A DNA stretch of 64,000 bases from Paroedura picta (GCF_049243985.1 NC_135373.1:94731213-94795212); one strand, 5' to 3'. Positions 30,517 to 44,800 are shown, numbered from the stretch's first letter. The notes: generated by a model not told the origin, from the letters alone. Numbers and translations: made by a program.

Positions 30517-31006
30517 ATCTTCTTTCTTGAGACCTCACTGTCACTATTGGTCAGAATAAACCATGCTAGAGTGACTAATGTTGTACTTGATATCTCATAT
30601 ATGTTTCTCCAGAATAAAATGGCTTCCTGATGGCTGTGGAAGCAGACATTGATCCATTCCTGCAAATGATTCTGACTGCTGAATAGATGGCATTAGATAT
30701 CTTAAAAACAGGTAAAGGGAAATAATGCAGATTAATAGTACCAATACAGGTCAGAACCACCACAAAGTTGTTTTGCTGCAATGTGGCCTGAGTTGGCTGC
30801 CATGTAAGTGTTTGACCAAGCCATTTTTTAACATCCGTATTGCAACTGCTGGGTTAATATATGAATCTGAGTATGTGTATTTGGCACAATGCCTGCCATT
30901 AACCTAGAGAGCCATCCAAAAGTGTAAGACATAGCAGGCATATGAACCCTTTGGGGAATGGCAGAGTAAAAATCTAAAAAAGTATACCACCAAGTAAGCA
31001 GCATTA

Positions 31007-31286
31007 GAGCCTCTTGTGGCGCAGAGTGGTAAGGCAGCTGTCTGAAAGCTTTGCCCATGAGGCTGGGAGTTCAATCCCAGCAGCCGGCTCAAGGATGACT
31101 CAGCCTTCCATCCTTCCGAGGTCGGTAAAATGAGTACCCAGCTTGCTGGGGGGTAAACGGTAATGACTGGGGAAGGCACTGGCAAACCACCCCGTATTGA
31201 GTCTGCCATGAAAACGCTAGAGGGCGTCACCCTAAGGGTCAGACATGACTCGGTGCTTGCACAGGGGATACCTTTACTTTACCTTT
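31007..31286 (+). mobile_element. Sauria SINE, full length
   Basis: The head is 'gagcctcttgtggcgcagag' and the B box is AGTTCAATCCC. The 3' part 'gggtcagacatgactcggtg' resembles the Bov-B 3' end and the tail is ACCTTT-type. A target duplication AAGCAGCATT / AAGCAGTATT flanks it (30996 and 31287). Confidence 0.93.
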
Positions 31287-31412
31287 AAGCAGTATTATCT
31301 CCTGGGGTGGAACAGTGTCTTAATTTTTGCCTGACCAACTGAAATGTTTGTTCATGGAAACGGATAAAATGGTGCCAGGGCTATGAAAAGAAGTCATACA
31401 TTTCTTCCCCTG

Positions 31413-31537
31413 GCAGAGATAGCCAAACTGGCTCTCTAGATGTCCATGGACTACAATTCCCAGCACTTGCTGGGAATTGTAATCCCTTGAGCATCTGGAG
31501 AGCCACAGTTTGGCCATTCCTGCTCTATGGGATAGAA
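31413..31537. mobile_element. Foldback MITE, about 125 bp
   Basis: The left half (agccaaactggctctctaga, then 'ggactacaattcccagca') is the inverted copy of the right half (tgctgggaattgtaatccc, then 'ctggagagccacagtttggc'). This 'actacaattcccagca' palindrome is common in lizard genomes. It sits between SLC25A3 and IKBIP. Confidence 0.8.
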
Positions 31538-32134
31538 GCTGTCTGAATGCTAAACATACAGCTGCTACAGTGGTGTCCAATCTGTTCTTTGGGACTTTAT
31601 TCCTTACACTCAATCAGGGTCAACATATGGGACCAGCCTCTCGCCACTTGACCAAGTGTTAATTGAGAACAGATATGAATTTTGACTCTTCTAAAGAGAA
31701 GCTGAACATAAGGCATAAGGCTAAGCTTATAATAATTTGCTAGTAGCATTACTTGCTACATTTTATTTAATTATAATGTGGATTTGGTTATTCAAAACCA
31801 AATTCATGGTTTTGGTTTTTCTCTTTGGTTTTATTAACATACAGGGTCATTGTAAACCTGGGTAAGGAGGAATATGTTTTTAGACCAACCCTCCCTAAAA
31901 CATATAGATACACTATGCTCTATATGTCAGTGTTCCATACCATTTTTAAGGTTCTACTGAAATATGTTTGACAAAACACTTGTTTTCTTTCCTAACTCTA
32001 CAAGGCAACAAAATCGTATCATAATCCCTTTACATTCTTTATCAAATAAATTCAGTCATCTAAGTTAACTATACACTTCTGTAAGTACTGTTGGCTGTAT
32101 AAAACAGGACCTAGGACAACTTTATCATGTATGG
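31538..32134 (-). other. IKBIP: IKBIP 3' UTR and SLC25A3-IKBIP tail-to-tail gap
   Basis: The AT-rich region downstream of the IKBIP isoform 1 stop has minus-strand AATAAA hexamers (read as TTTATT) near 31830 and 31762. Which one is used is unknown. SLC25A3 and IKBIP converge here. Confidence 0.55.
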
Positions 32135-32884
32135 CTAACTTAAATTTGAAACTTGAGTTATTTCTTCGTTTACAATATTAACTTCCTTCTGAGCTGAAGT
32201 TAAATTAGAGAGTTCTTTATATAGGTAAGCAATTTCTTTCTGTCTTTCCAGCAGATCTTCAACCAGTCTTCCTATTCTTGATGTTAGCTCATTCATCATT
32301 GGCTCTAAATATGCAAAATCCTTCCTTAAATTATACACTTTAGGTTTTAAGTCATTAGCAAAGGCAACTGTTTTCAAAACTTTGGCTCTATCACTTTCCA
32401 AATCTAGAAGTTTATTTGATTGTCTGTCAATGTTAGCAGTTAGTTCGGACAATTTTGTCTTAATGAGTATTAATTGTCTTTCATTTTCAGATGCAGATAT
32501 TTGTAGCTTTGAGGTCCTGTCTATACTATTTGTAAGAAGATCCCCTATACTCTGTACAGTAGTTTTTTCAGCTTTATCGACTTTATCTTCTATAGTACGC
32601 AGGCTTTCTACTAATAAGGTCACGTCTGCTTCAAGTCCTGAAATGCGTCTGATATCAGTCTTCACAGCTGAAATCTTTACAGAAAAGTCCTGTGTTGCAG
32701 AAGCCATACTCTGCTCATGTGTAGTAACTGCATGAAAAAGAGATGTTACGTTTTGGTGGAGATCTTGTGCCCACATTAAGTTTTTGGAACAAGTCTGCAT
32801 GGTGTCAATTTCCTCTTGCAGAGATTTCATTTGAGCAATGAGTTGAGGATCTTCTCGTTCTACTAAGCTGAGTGTCTTCTCACA
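32135..32884 (-). CDS. IKBIP: IKBIP terminal exon, isoform 1
   Basis: On the minus strand the acceptor AAATCCTAG is followed by TGTGAGAAG. The exon codes [18 protein letters not shown], then MKSLQEEID. Well conserved blocks are [34 protein letters not shown] and [20 protein letters not shown]. It ends [10 protein letters not shown] with stop TAG at 32137-32135. Confidence 0.95.
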   Translation of the reverse strand, partial: CEKTLSLVEREDPQLIAQMKSLQEEIDTMQTCSKNLMWAQDLHQNVTSLFHAVTTHEQSMASATQDFSVKISAVKTDIRRISGLEADVTLLVESLRTIEDKVDKAEKTTVQSIGDLLTNSIDRTSKLQISASENERQLILIKTKLSELTANIDRQSNKLLDLESDRAKVLKTVAFANDLKPKVYNLRKDFAYLEPMMNELTSRIGRLVEDLLERQKEIAYLYKELSNLTSAQKEVNIVNEEITQVSNLS

Positions 32885-35800
32885 CTAGGATTTGAAGGAA
32901 AAAAAACACTTACAATTTTGTAACAGTATTTCTGGCTTGTTACTAAGTAAACACACAAAAGGAAAGGGAAAATATTTAATAATAGAATCATAGAGTTGGA
33001 AGGGGCCATACAGGCCATCTAGTCCAACCCCCTGCTTAACGCAGGATCAGCCCAAAGCATCCTAAAGCTTCCAAGAGAAGTGTGCATCCAACCTTTGCTT
33101 GAAGTCTGCCAATGAGGGGGAGCTCACCACCTCCTTAGGCAGCCTATTCCACTGCTGAACTACTCTCTGTGAAAAATTTTTTCCCTGATATCTAGCCTAT
33201 ATCGTTGTACTTGTAGTTTAAACCCATTACTGCGTGTCCTTTCCTCTGCAGCCAATGGGAACAGCATCCTGCCCTCCTCCAAGTGACAACCTTTCAAAAA
33301 CTTAAAGAGAGCTATGTCCCCTCTCAACCTCCTTTTCTCCAGGCTGAACATTCCCAAGTCCCTCAACCTATCTTCATAGGGCTTGGTCCCTTGGCCCCAG
33401 ATCATCCTTGTGGCTCTCCTCTGTACCCTTTCAATTTTATCTACGTCCTTCTTGAAGTGAGGCCTCCAGAACTGCACACAGTACTCCAGGTGTGGTCTGA
33501 CCAGTGCCATATACAATGGGACTATGACATCTTGTGATTTTGATGTAATGCCCCTGTTGATACAGTCCAAAATGGCATTTGCCTTTTTTACCGCTGCATC
33601 ACACTGCCTGCTCATGTTTAGTTTACAATCCACAAGTACCCCAAGGTCTCGTTCACACACAGTGTTACCTAGAAGCGTATCCCCCATCCAGTAGGTATGC
33701 TTTTCATTTTTCTGACCCAGGTGCAGAACTTTACACTTATCTTTATTAAATTGCATCTTGTTCTCATTTGCCCATTTTTCCATTGTGTTCAGATCTCATT
33801 GAACTCTGTCTCTATCTTCTGGAGTATTTGCCAGTCCTCCCAATTTGGTGTCATTTGCAAACTTGATGAGTAGTCCTTCCACCCCCTCATCTAGATCTAG
33901 ATCATTAATAAATATGTTAAAAAGTACCAGACAAAGCACCGAGCCCTGAGGTACCCCGCTACTCACCTCCCTCCAGTCTGATGAAACACCATTGACAACA
34001 ACTCTTTGAGTGCGGTTCTCTAACCAATTCCCTATCCACCTAACTATCTGAAAATCCAGATTGCAGTCCTTCAATTTATCCATCAGAACATCATGGGGAA
34101 CCTTATCAAAAGCTTTACTTAAATCTAAGTAAACGACATCAACCGAGTTTCCACTATACAGCAAACCTGTCACTTGGTCAAAAAAGGAAACCAGGTTGGT
34201 CTGACAGGACCTGTTGGAGACAAATTTAGGTGTCACAGATAAGCTATGGCATTAGAGATCACACATTTAAACCTTGTATATGCAGTGTACTTTTAGCTTT
34301 CCAACAAGTGGAGAAAGGTGGAATGGTAAGGTGTCGGTTTGCCTGTCAAAATGCAGTTTTTAGGCTGTTAAGGTGGTTTGGTCAAATAAGATGAATACCT
34401 GGTACTTTAAAGCTTGATCTCTACAAAAGACCATTAGCAAGCATAAGGTAAATTCTCACACAATGATTCTTGGGAACTATTTTGATAAGTCATCGTAAAG
34501 CAGCAGTAGTGCTGTACATTTTTAATGCCAACAGGAATTATAAAATAGAGAACATGGAATTTGCAGAACCATTGGGCATGGACAGATGTGTGGTGCAAAC
34601 AGAATGATTGCTACAAAGTAAGACATAGTTTTCCTTTGAAAATATAAAGCACTAGTAATAAATGGGGAGATGAACTGGATTATTATTGGCTTTTATTTTT
34701 CTGCATGGCAATTATTTCTTGGTTCCCCCCCTCCAATAGCTCTGTTTGTTTGTTTGTTATGTGCGAAGTCGTGTCCGACCCATCGCGACCCCATGGACAA
34801 TGATCCTCCAGGCCTTCCTGTCCTCTACCATTCCCCGGAGTCCATTTAAGTTTGCACCTACTGCTTCAGTGACTCCATCCAGCCACCTCATTCTCTGTCG
34901 TCTCCTTCTTCTTTTGCCCTCGATCGCTCCCAGCATTAGGCTCTTCTCCAGGGAGTCCTTCCTTCTCATGAGGTGGCCAAAGTATTTGAGTTTCATCTTC
35001 AGGATCTGGCCTTCTAAAGAGCAGTCAGGGTTGATCTCCTCTAGGACTGACCGGTTTGTTCGCCTTGCAGTCCAAGGGACTCGCAAGAGTCTTCTCCAGC
35101 ACCAGAGTTCAAAAGCCTCAATTCTTTGACGCTCGGCCTTCCTTATGGTCCAACTTTCACAGCCATACATTGCAACTGGGAATACCATAGCCTTGACTAA
35201 ACGCACTTTTGTTGGCAGGGTGATGTCTCTGCTTTTTAGGATGCTGTCTAGATTTGCCATAGCTTTCCTCCCCAGGAGCAAGCGTCTTTTAATTTCTTTG
35301 CTCCAGTCCCCATCTGCAGTGATCTTGGAGCCCAGGAAAATAAAATCTGTCACTATCTCCATTTCTTCCCCATCTATTTGCCATGAATTGAGAGGGCCGG
35401 ATGCCATGATCTTTGTTTTCTTGATGTTGAGTTTCAAGCCAACTTTTGCACTCTCCTCCTTCACCCGCATCAACAGGCTCTTTAGTTCCTCTTCACTTTC
35501 TGCCATTAGAGTGGTGTCATCTGCATATCTGAGGTTGTTGATATTTCTTCCTGCAATCTTGATCCCAATTTGTGACTCCTCTAATCCCGCATTTCTCATG
35601 ATGTGCTCTGCATACAAGTTAAATAGGCAAGGCGACAGTATACAGCCTTGCCGAAATCCTTTCTCAATTTTGAACCAGTCAGTGATTCCATGTTCAGTTC
35701 TCACTGTTGCTTCTTGACCTGCATATAAATTTCTCAAGAGACAAATAAGATGCTCTGGTATTCCCATCTCTTTAAGAACTTGCCACAATTTGTTGTGCTC

Positions 35801-38800
35801 AACACAATCAAAGGCTTTAGCATAGTCAATGAAGCAGAAGTAGACGTTCTTCTGGTACTCCCTAGCTTTCTCCATGATCCAGCGTATGTTGGCAATTTGA
35901 TCTCTAGTTCCTCTGCCTCTTCGAAATCCTGCCTGTACTTCTGGAAGTTCTCGGTCCACATATTGCTGGAGCCTAGCTTGTAGGATTTTGAGCATAACTT
36001 TGCTAGCATGAGAAATTAGTGCAATGGTGCGGTAGTTTGAACATTCTTTGGCATTGCCCTTCTTTGGGATTGGAATGTAAACTGACCTTTTCCAATCCTG
36101 TGGCCATTGTTGAGTTTTCCAAATTTGCTGGCATATTGAGTGTAGCACTTTTACTGCATCGTCCTTTAAGATTTTGAATAGTTCAACTGGAATGCTGTCA
36201 CCACCACTAGCTTTATTGTTGCTCAAACTTCCTAAGGCCCATTTGACTTCACATTCCAGGATGTCTGGCTCCAGGTCAGTAACTACCCCACTGTGGTCAT
36301 CAGGGATGTTAAGCTCGCTCTTGTATAGTTGTTCTGTATAATTTTGCCACCTTTGTTTAATCTCTTCTGCTTCTGTGAGGTCCCTACCATTTTGGTCCCT
36401 TATCATACCCAACTTTGCATGAAACGTTCTCTTCATATCCCAATAGCTCTATATCAAATCAATTTTGTATCTAGCATGGTACAGCATTCCTTTAGCTGTT
36501 TTAAAATATTTTTTTAATTTTAATTGCTCATCCTACCAAGTCATCTTTTTCTGACTTAACCTCCATCCAACTGCCATAAAAATGAGTCTTGCCAACTGGA
36601 ATGGAAGAGGGGTGATGGTACTTTTCCAAATGTATTACCTGTTGTTGTTTGTTTTTGTTTCATTTAAAAATAAGAATGAGATTAAAATAAGGCTGCTTAA
36701 GAAATGTTGCCATAAAGCACCTGTAATTTTGGGTTCATAACATCACTACAGAATGTGATTGCTGTATGTGATGTTTGCACCTAAATGATGCTCCTGTACA
36801 AGTGTGGTTGGTAGTAAGGTGCCAGCAGGAAAGTTTCCCATCAAGACACTTACACTAGTTCATTTTAAGTGACTGTTGTGCTACAACAGTGTGCTTGTAG
36901 AACCTTTGTCCATCTTTAGGAATTCTTGGAGGACAGAAGACTGGAAGAGAGCAAATGTTATCCTGATCTTCAAAAAAGCGAGAAGAGATGACCCAGGAAA
37001 CTACAAGCCAGTGAGTCTGAGCTCAGTTGCAGGGAAGATAATGGAGAACACTTTAAGGGGCAATTTGCAAACATCTGATGGAAAATCTGATGATCCAGGG
37101 AAGTCACCATGGATTTGCATCCAACAGGTTCTTGTCAGACCAACCTGGTTTCCTGACTGATTGGCTTAATAGATCATGGGAACTCAATTGTTTACCTGTA
37201 TTTCAGTAAGGCTTTTGACAAGGTTCTCAAAGATATTCTTATGGGTCAACTGGGTGACTGCAGACCGGATTTTTGAATGGTTAGGTGGACAGGGAACTGG
37301 TTAGAAAACTGCACCCAAAGAACAGTTGTCAGTGGTGCTTCATCAGATTGGAGGGAGGTGAGCAGTGGGGTGTCCAGCCAATACTGTGTCCATTACTTTT
37401 CAACATCAATGATTTGGATAAAGGGGTGGAGGGCCTACCCATTACATTTGCAGAGAACACCAAATTTAGAGGAGTAGCAAACACCCCAGAAGAGAATGTT
37501 CAGCAATATCTGAACATGCTAAAAGTGCGGACAAATATGAACAAGATGGAATTCAAGGGGAAGTAGAGTTGTATATCTGGGTCACAAAAATGAAAAGCAT
37601 GCATACTTGATGGGAGATGTACTTGGTAGTGTGTATGAAGAGATCTTGAGGTACTTGTGGACTAAGTTAAATATGAGCACACTGATGTGGCAATAAAGGT
37701 GGATGCAGTCTTGAGCTGTAACAACAGATGTCATAGTCCCACTGTATACTGCATTGGTCAGACTCCACCTGGAGTACTGTGTGCAGTTCTGAAGGTGTCA
37801 CTTCAAAAAGGATGTGGACAAAATTGAGGGCGGTGCATAGGAAAGCACTGAGGATGATCTGGGGTCTAGGAACCAAGCCCTAAGAGGAAAGGCTGAGGGA
37901 CTTCAGAATGTTCAACGTGGAGAACAGGAGGTACATGATATATTGCTGTCTTTTAAGTATTTGAAAGTATGCCACTTAGAATGGGGCAAGGAATGGTTCT
38001 TGTTGGCTGAGAGGATAGAGCCCACAGTAATGGGTTAAAACTACATGTTGAACAATACTGGCTAGATATCAGTGAAAAAATTTCATCCATCTTACTTTAG
38101 CAATGGAATTAGCTGCCTAATGAGGTGGCGAGCTCCCCCTCACTGGCAGTCCTCAAGCAGCAGCTGGACAGATACTTTTCCTGGATGCTTTTAGGCTGAT
38201 CCTGCACTGAGCAGGGGTTTGGACTAGATGACCTGTATTACCCCTTCCAACTCCATGATTCTACAAGTCCCTCTTCTCAGGATCTGGCTTCCAGCTATGC
38301 CCCCCCCCTCTAAGCTGTGACCTGAACCAATCCTAGTTTCACTCCCCCCCCCCCCCGGCATTTGGGCGTTAAACAAAGGAACTGCCATGGTGAGCAAATG
38401 TCTGGCGTGTCAGGGTATGCGCATGTTTGAGGATGCCTATCCCTGATCTTGGGGAAGGCACTGGCAAACCACCCCGTATTGAGTCTGCTATGAAAACGCT
38501 AGAAGGCGTCACCCCAAGGGTCAGACATGACTCGGTGCTTGCACAGGGGATACCTTTACCTTTATCCCTGATCTAGTTAGTGCTAGAGAAAGATTTGCTA
38601 AATAATTTCACACGCTTTAGTTGGTTTTGGTAAAAAGAGCTGCTGCTTTGGGATTATTTAAGCAAATTGTTTCTTTTGTTCACAGATATGTCATCTACTT
38701 AATTATCCAAAATTTCACCATTTTGCTGTGATTCTATGCAGGAACTTCATTAATCTGCCTTTAAGATCAGATAACAAGTCACTAAAGTTAATACTGTGGT

Positions 38801-41800
38801 CATTATTGGAAAGACCTACTGTGCAGTACTAAGGACATGTTCAGTTTTCTAGGCTATTAGATGAAATATGCCCAGAAAGCAATTTTAATTACCTTCTGCA
38901 TAACACTTGATCTGCATATAAGCAATAGGGTTATGTTGTCAGTAACTCCAACATCGTCTAACATGCCTGAGGTTGACTGAAATGAAGAATGCTGTATATT
39001 TCTGCTAGTATCCTGCTCGTTTTAAGAATGAATGACTGTTTCTCTAAATTAAGTGAAAGGCTAACACCTTCTATGTAATCAAATATCTTGTAGAATCTTA
39101 TGCTGAGTAAATGGTGCCGTATGTTTTTGTATCCCCCAACATCTTAGTATACTGTTAAAAGGATAACTGAAAGGGACATGATGTATACTAACTGGAGCCT
39201 TCTGCAGAAAGTGTGTCAGGGAAAAAAAATAAACCACAGAAAGAAAATTACAGAATTTAAAGCTAGTACTTATTTCCTCATTGGAAAAAGCACTTGATGT
39301 GAAAACAATTTTTTTAAGGAAGCTAGTATCACTGAAAGAGTTCAGTGAGTGTTGCAAATATACCTAGAATTGTAGCTCAGTTTAGAAGGCTGTTTAAACT
39401 TGTGCATAAACCCCCATTACTTTCAGTTTAAGCAGGCAACAGCCGTTCCTCCCTCTGCCAACATAATGTCATTCGCTCCCATGGGAGGCATGGCTGCTGC
39501 TTCTGCACAAAGCCTAAGTTTTAGGTCTCTTTGCAAAGGCTGCACAGATCTAATGTCAGGTTTGGAAATTCTCCCTGTTGCTGCTGCCCTCTTCCTATTC
39601 AGCTCATAGTGCTGTTCACGACCCTTTTGCGGAAAGGGGCAGGGCGCACAAAGTGGGCTTAAACTTGCAAAAATAGCCACAGTACAACATCCATTGTCCC
39701 AATGGCATTTGGCACCTTTGGCAAGCAATTTGAAGACTGGCCAATACCAATTGTTGATGTACAATTGCCTTTACTGTCTGATGTCTTACTCTGATAAGGA
39801 GAGATTTCTTACTATTGAATTATCTGGCTTCATTTGTATGCTATTAACTCTAGAATTATTATTATTATTATTAGATTTATAGCCCACCACTCCCTTGCGG
39901 CTCGTGGCAGGTAACAATATCACAAATCCCCATTAAAACCCCATAAAAACAATAATAACATTGCCAATATTGCCGGCATGGCAAGAACGGCAGCTCAACT
40001 CCCCCCGCCCTCCCTCCCACTACTAGCGGGTGGAGAGGAGGTCCTGATGATGTTTTGCTTCGGGTCCAGAACCCGAGTCCCCAGGGGGGGCATAGATCTA
40101 TTATCAGCCCCAGCCTCAACCATAAACCTGGCGGAAGAGCTCCGTCTTGCAGGCCCTGCGGAACATTGAAAGATCCCGCAGGGCCCGCAGCTCTCCCGGG
40201 AGCTCATTCCACCAGGTTGGGGCCAGGACCGAAAAGGCCCTGGCCCTGGTCGAGGCCAGGCAAGCTTCCCTAGGGCCGGGAACGACCAACAGGTTTTCAC
40301 CCACAGAGCGCAAGGCCCTGCGAGGGGCATAGGGCAATAGGCGGTCCCTCAGGTATGTGGGTCCCAACTCGCGTAAAGCCTTGAAGGTTAGAACCAGAAC
40401 CGGATCCGGGCAGCAATTGGCAACCAGTGCAGCTGCCTCAGCACTGGCTGAATGTGGGCCCTCCAAGATGTGCCAGTGAGGACCCTAGCAGCTGCGTTTT
40501 GCACTAGCTGAAGTTTCCGGATCAAGGACAAGGGAAGGCCCAATTGGAGCGAGTAACAGAAATCTATTCTGGAGGTGACGGTTGCATGGATCACTGTGGC
40601 TAAGTGTTCGGGGGACAGGTAGGGCGCTAGTAGTCGGGCCTGGCGAAGGTGGAAAAGCGCCTGGCCCGCTACTTTTTTGACCTGCATCTCCAAAGTCAGG
40701 GAGGCGTCAATGGTCACACCCAAGTTCCTGGCCTGGGACGTGATGGTGAGTTGCATCCCTGCCAGGGTGCTTGCGCTTCCTGGTCCTGCCCCCTACGTCC
40801 CAGCCACAGGACCTCCGTCTTGGAGGGTTTCAAGCGACTCTGCTCGAACCATTCTGTCACTGTGTATATTTACTTAAAATAAAGATTTGTTTCCGATAAC
40901 ACGTCCAAAGCATAAAAGCAAATCAACTTTATCTTGAGAAACTCTACATTGGCAGCTCAACAAATTAAGGGCTACTAATAATAGGAGACAGTTTAGACCA
41001 AAGACAATGGGGTGCCAATAAGCAGTACATTATACTATACAGAGCACATCCAGTAGCTAAATCTCTGGGCTCATGGAGGATTATATAGTAAAAGAATAAA
41101 AACCCAGTAAAAAAAAACCATAATTACCCTTATATTATTAACCAATAAGACAGCAGGGGAAAGAAAAGCCACTAACAGACTCACCCCCTCAGCCAGCCAG
41201 GGCCAAGATTCTTGCTGTCTTACTGATGAGTAGATCAACAGATGGCCATGATGGACATGGGGGATCCCAGATTGAATAACGGGGACGTGCCCTGGCCTCA
41301 ACCGTATGCCTGGCGGAAGAGCTCCATCTTGCAGGCTCTGAGGAAAGTTGACAACTCCGGCAGGGCCCTTAGCTCTTCCGGGAGCTTGTTCCACAAGGTT
41401 GGGGCCAGGACCGAAAAGGCCCTGGCTGGGTCGAGGCCAGGCAAGCGTCCCCACCAGTAAGTTCATACCCGCAGAACAAAGAGCCCTGCGGGGGGCATAA
41501 GCAACCAAGTGGTCCCACAGGTAAAATATAATTTTAAAATCAAACTGAATAAATATCAATGCCAACAATTCCTTAATTGTTTCTGTCTAAATTATTTAAA
41601 TGTATAAATATGTACATGAAATTTTTACAAATTATATTGTGGTTTCCTTTTGCATAGTAGTCAGATCAAAAGGGAAACACCCAGTCTGGCAACGTTTCAG
41701 TTCTATAACTAAGATGAACATGGGGACTCTATTCCTCATTCACTGGTTGTTAGTTTTCAAAATGATGTGATTTTGTTATCTCTGCTGTAGATTTTGTAAT

Positions 41801-44800
41801 GTCATGGATTTTGGAAACAAGGGTTTCCTTCTGCAGTTTTAATCAGTTGCGCTTATACTGAATGCCTTCAAGAGCTTTTTGTAAATTCATTATTTCAAGT
41901 TTGGCTTTCACCATTTCATCTTCTGCATTAGACACCTTCACAGACATATCTTCCATCATCTTTCCTCTACCAATCATATCACTTGATAATCTAACCACTG
42001 AGTGAATAGCACTCTCTATTACTGGTAAATGAGCCTTGCATTCTTCTACTTTAGGCTCATAATCTGTAAGCTTCTGTTTCAGGTCACTATTTCTGGCTAA
42101 AAGATTATTCTGCTTTTCTTCCACTTCTTTAGCTGACTCTGCACCAGCATGCAGTCGCTGTTCAATTTTGGATAAATCAGCTTTTTCTTGCCTGTTTAAC
42201 ATTTTAACATTTCTTATTGTGCTGTCTTCCAGATCGGTTAATCTTTCAGAAAGGGATTTTATTCTTGAATCTACTGCATTGATTTGAGTGGTTACTTCAC
42301 TGTGTAAAAACCTGGCTTGTGATCTAAAACTACTAGTATTTGTATCCATTTTATTTAGGCTTCTTTTCCAGGAGACTGTAACATTCTGGAATTTCTCATT
42401 CACACTGTGAAACTTTTCCTCAAGTATCTGCTTGCTATTTAAAATGTCAGGTATGATGTTACGAAGGCTGCCGACTTCCTGCTTGAGCTTGATCATTGCA
42501 GAGACAGATGTAGAGGCCTCTTGCAGGACTTCCAAAGATGACTCAAGCTGCATTTGTAACACAAACAATGTCCATCTCCATTTAATACAGGTTGGACTGG
42601 GGGGAATCAGTATATACCTGAAAGATTTTCTTAAATGACATTTCTTCTTGCTTCATGTGTTTCTTCCAAATACTATAGCTTTAACTCTTAAAAGCTTATC
42701 AATTCAAACGACTGGGATATAATAGAACAAAGTCAATCTACTAATCTATTCCAATCTGTTTCTATAACAATATTCATCTTAGATCACAGTACTTCAAATA
42801 CTAGAATCATATATTGAACACACAATTCAGAGTGGAGTGCTTCCCCCTCTGCCAACCCTATGGAAAGCCCTTATTAACCTTTCTATTATTTACCTCTCTA
42901 TTGTGAAAAATACTGTTTTGTTTAGCCTTTTATACTTTCTTGTTAATATGATTATCTTAATTAGAAGCAAAACCCACAGTTGTGGGATTGATGTGGATTA
43001 CAAGCCATGTGGGATGTGGCTGCAGTGGGGGGGGGTATTGGATAACAACATCCTCTTGCAAGAGCAGGAAAACTGGTAGAATCCAGCCATTTGTTAAAAA
43101 AGACCTCAGTCAACAGGCAGAACATGATTTTTGCAGTTTCTGCAGTTGAAAAAAAGTCAGGGAAGCTGTAGTATGGGCACCGAAGCATTTGGCTTGTATA
43201 TGTGGCTCTTATATCCTATCCAATGCATTGGGAATGGTTTTCCAAGAAATAAAATGCTGGTCAGCAAAGACACTTAGCGTTAGGAAACATCCTGTAACAT
43301 CTTCATTAAAACGTTATGATACATTGCAAGTTAAGATCAACAAACTCCTTTAGCTTTGTTTGCAGAAGAAAGAATTGATAATAATTCCCCAACTTTATTT
43401 GCGGCTAGCACAATATAACCCCTCAACTAGAATAATCAAGGTTCTCTGGGCAGATAATCCTGTAGATTTTAGAAAAGACTCTCTCAACATAAAATGATAT
43501 TGAAATATTTTGATTTATTACCTTTGTGGACAGTAGTTCAATTTTATTTTCCATATCCTGAAACGTCTTGGCTTCTTGCTTCAATAAATAGTACTTTTCC
43601 TCTATGTCGGCAAGCTTAGCTGACTGCTGAAAAAGGAACCTGAAACATATAACGAAGCAGAATCTGTTACCTGCTGGCCAACAATTAAGAGTTTCACCAA
43701 AACTTACCAGAGACCTATACCTAGCCAGAGACCTTGCTGTCTTAATGCGGTGGAAGCTATATGGACACAATATTCCAACAAAATGGAAATGGAATAAAAG
43801 TTTTGTCATGAGGTCGCCAAGACTGAATGGCTGACAATAACCACTATTAGCAATGCAGGAAAAAAAATCCACGCAGAAGGTCCCCTTGTTACAAGCAGGA
43901 CCTTCTTACAATGGTTGCTTTATGATCTGTTGATCTTGAAAGGAGCATAACTCATGTGTAGAATTACTTGTAAGCAGTCCAATTTCAGTTAAGGAAATGC
44001 TGACTTTGCAGCACAAATGGCAACAATTGGCATTACTAAGGCAATTTATATGATTAAAACAAATCCTAGGTATAACGTCCTATCCTCAAGCTTTATCAGT
44101 ATCTCCACTGCAGCATCCCGTCTAAAATACATGGGGGAATTTTCTTATCAGTTTAACCCTAGGTATGAGTATTCAGATTTGTGCCGACACTGACACTTCC
44201 TCCCTTATTTATTCCAAAACATATATTTTTGAATATATATTAAATTCTTTTATATATTGTCATATTTTTATTTTTTAGAAATACCTATGTATGTAGTTTT
44301 TTTACTGGACATTAAATATAGCTTCAACAAATATTAAATATTGATTTTATCTTATTAATGTAAATGTGATTGTTGTAACCCACCCTGAGTCACCAGAAAG
44401 TGGGTGGGTAATAAAGTATTATTACAAAATATATACTGCTAATTCATTGTTAACTAAGAGCCTCTTGTGGCGCAGAGTGGTAAGGCAGCCGTCTGAAAGC
44501 TTTGCCCATAAGGCTGGGAGTTCAATCCCAGCAGCCGGCTCAAGGTTGACTCAGCCTTCCATCCTTCCGAGGTCGGTAAAATGAGTACCCAGCTTGCTGG
44601 GGGGTAAACGGTCATGACTGGGGAAGGCACTGGCAAACCACCCCGTATTGAGTCTGCCATGAAAACGCTAGAGGGCGTCACCCCAAGGGTCAGACATGAC
44701 TCGGTGCTTGCACAGGGGATACCTTTACCTTTACCTAATTCATTGTTATAATTTTGTTTGGTTGTCGCCAACAAAAAGGCCCTTTCTTTGGTAGGCACTC

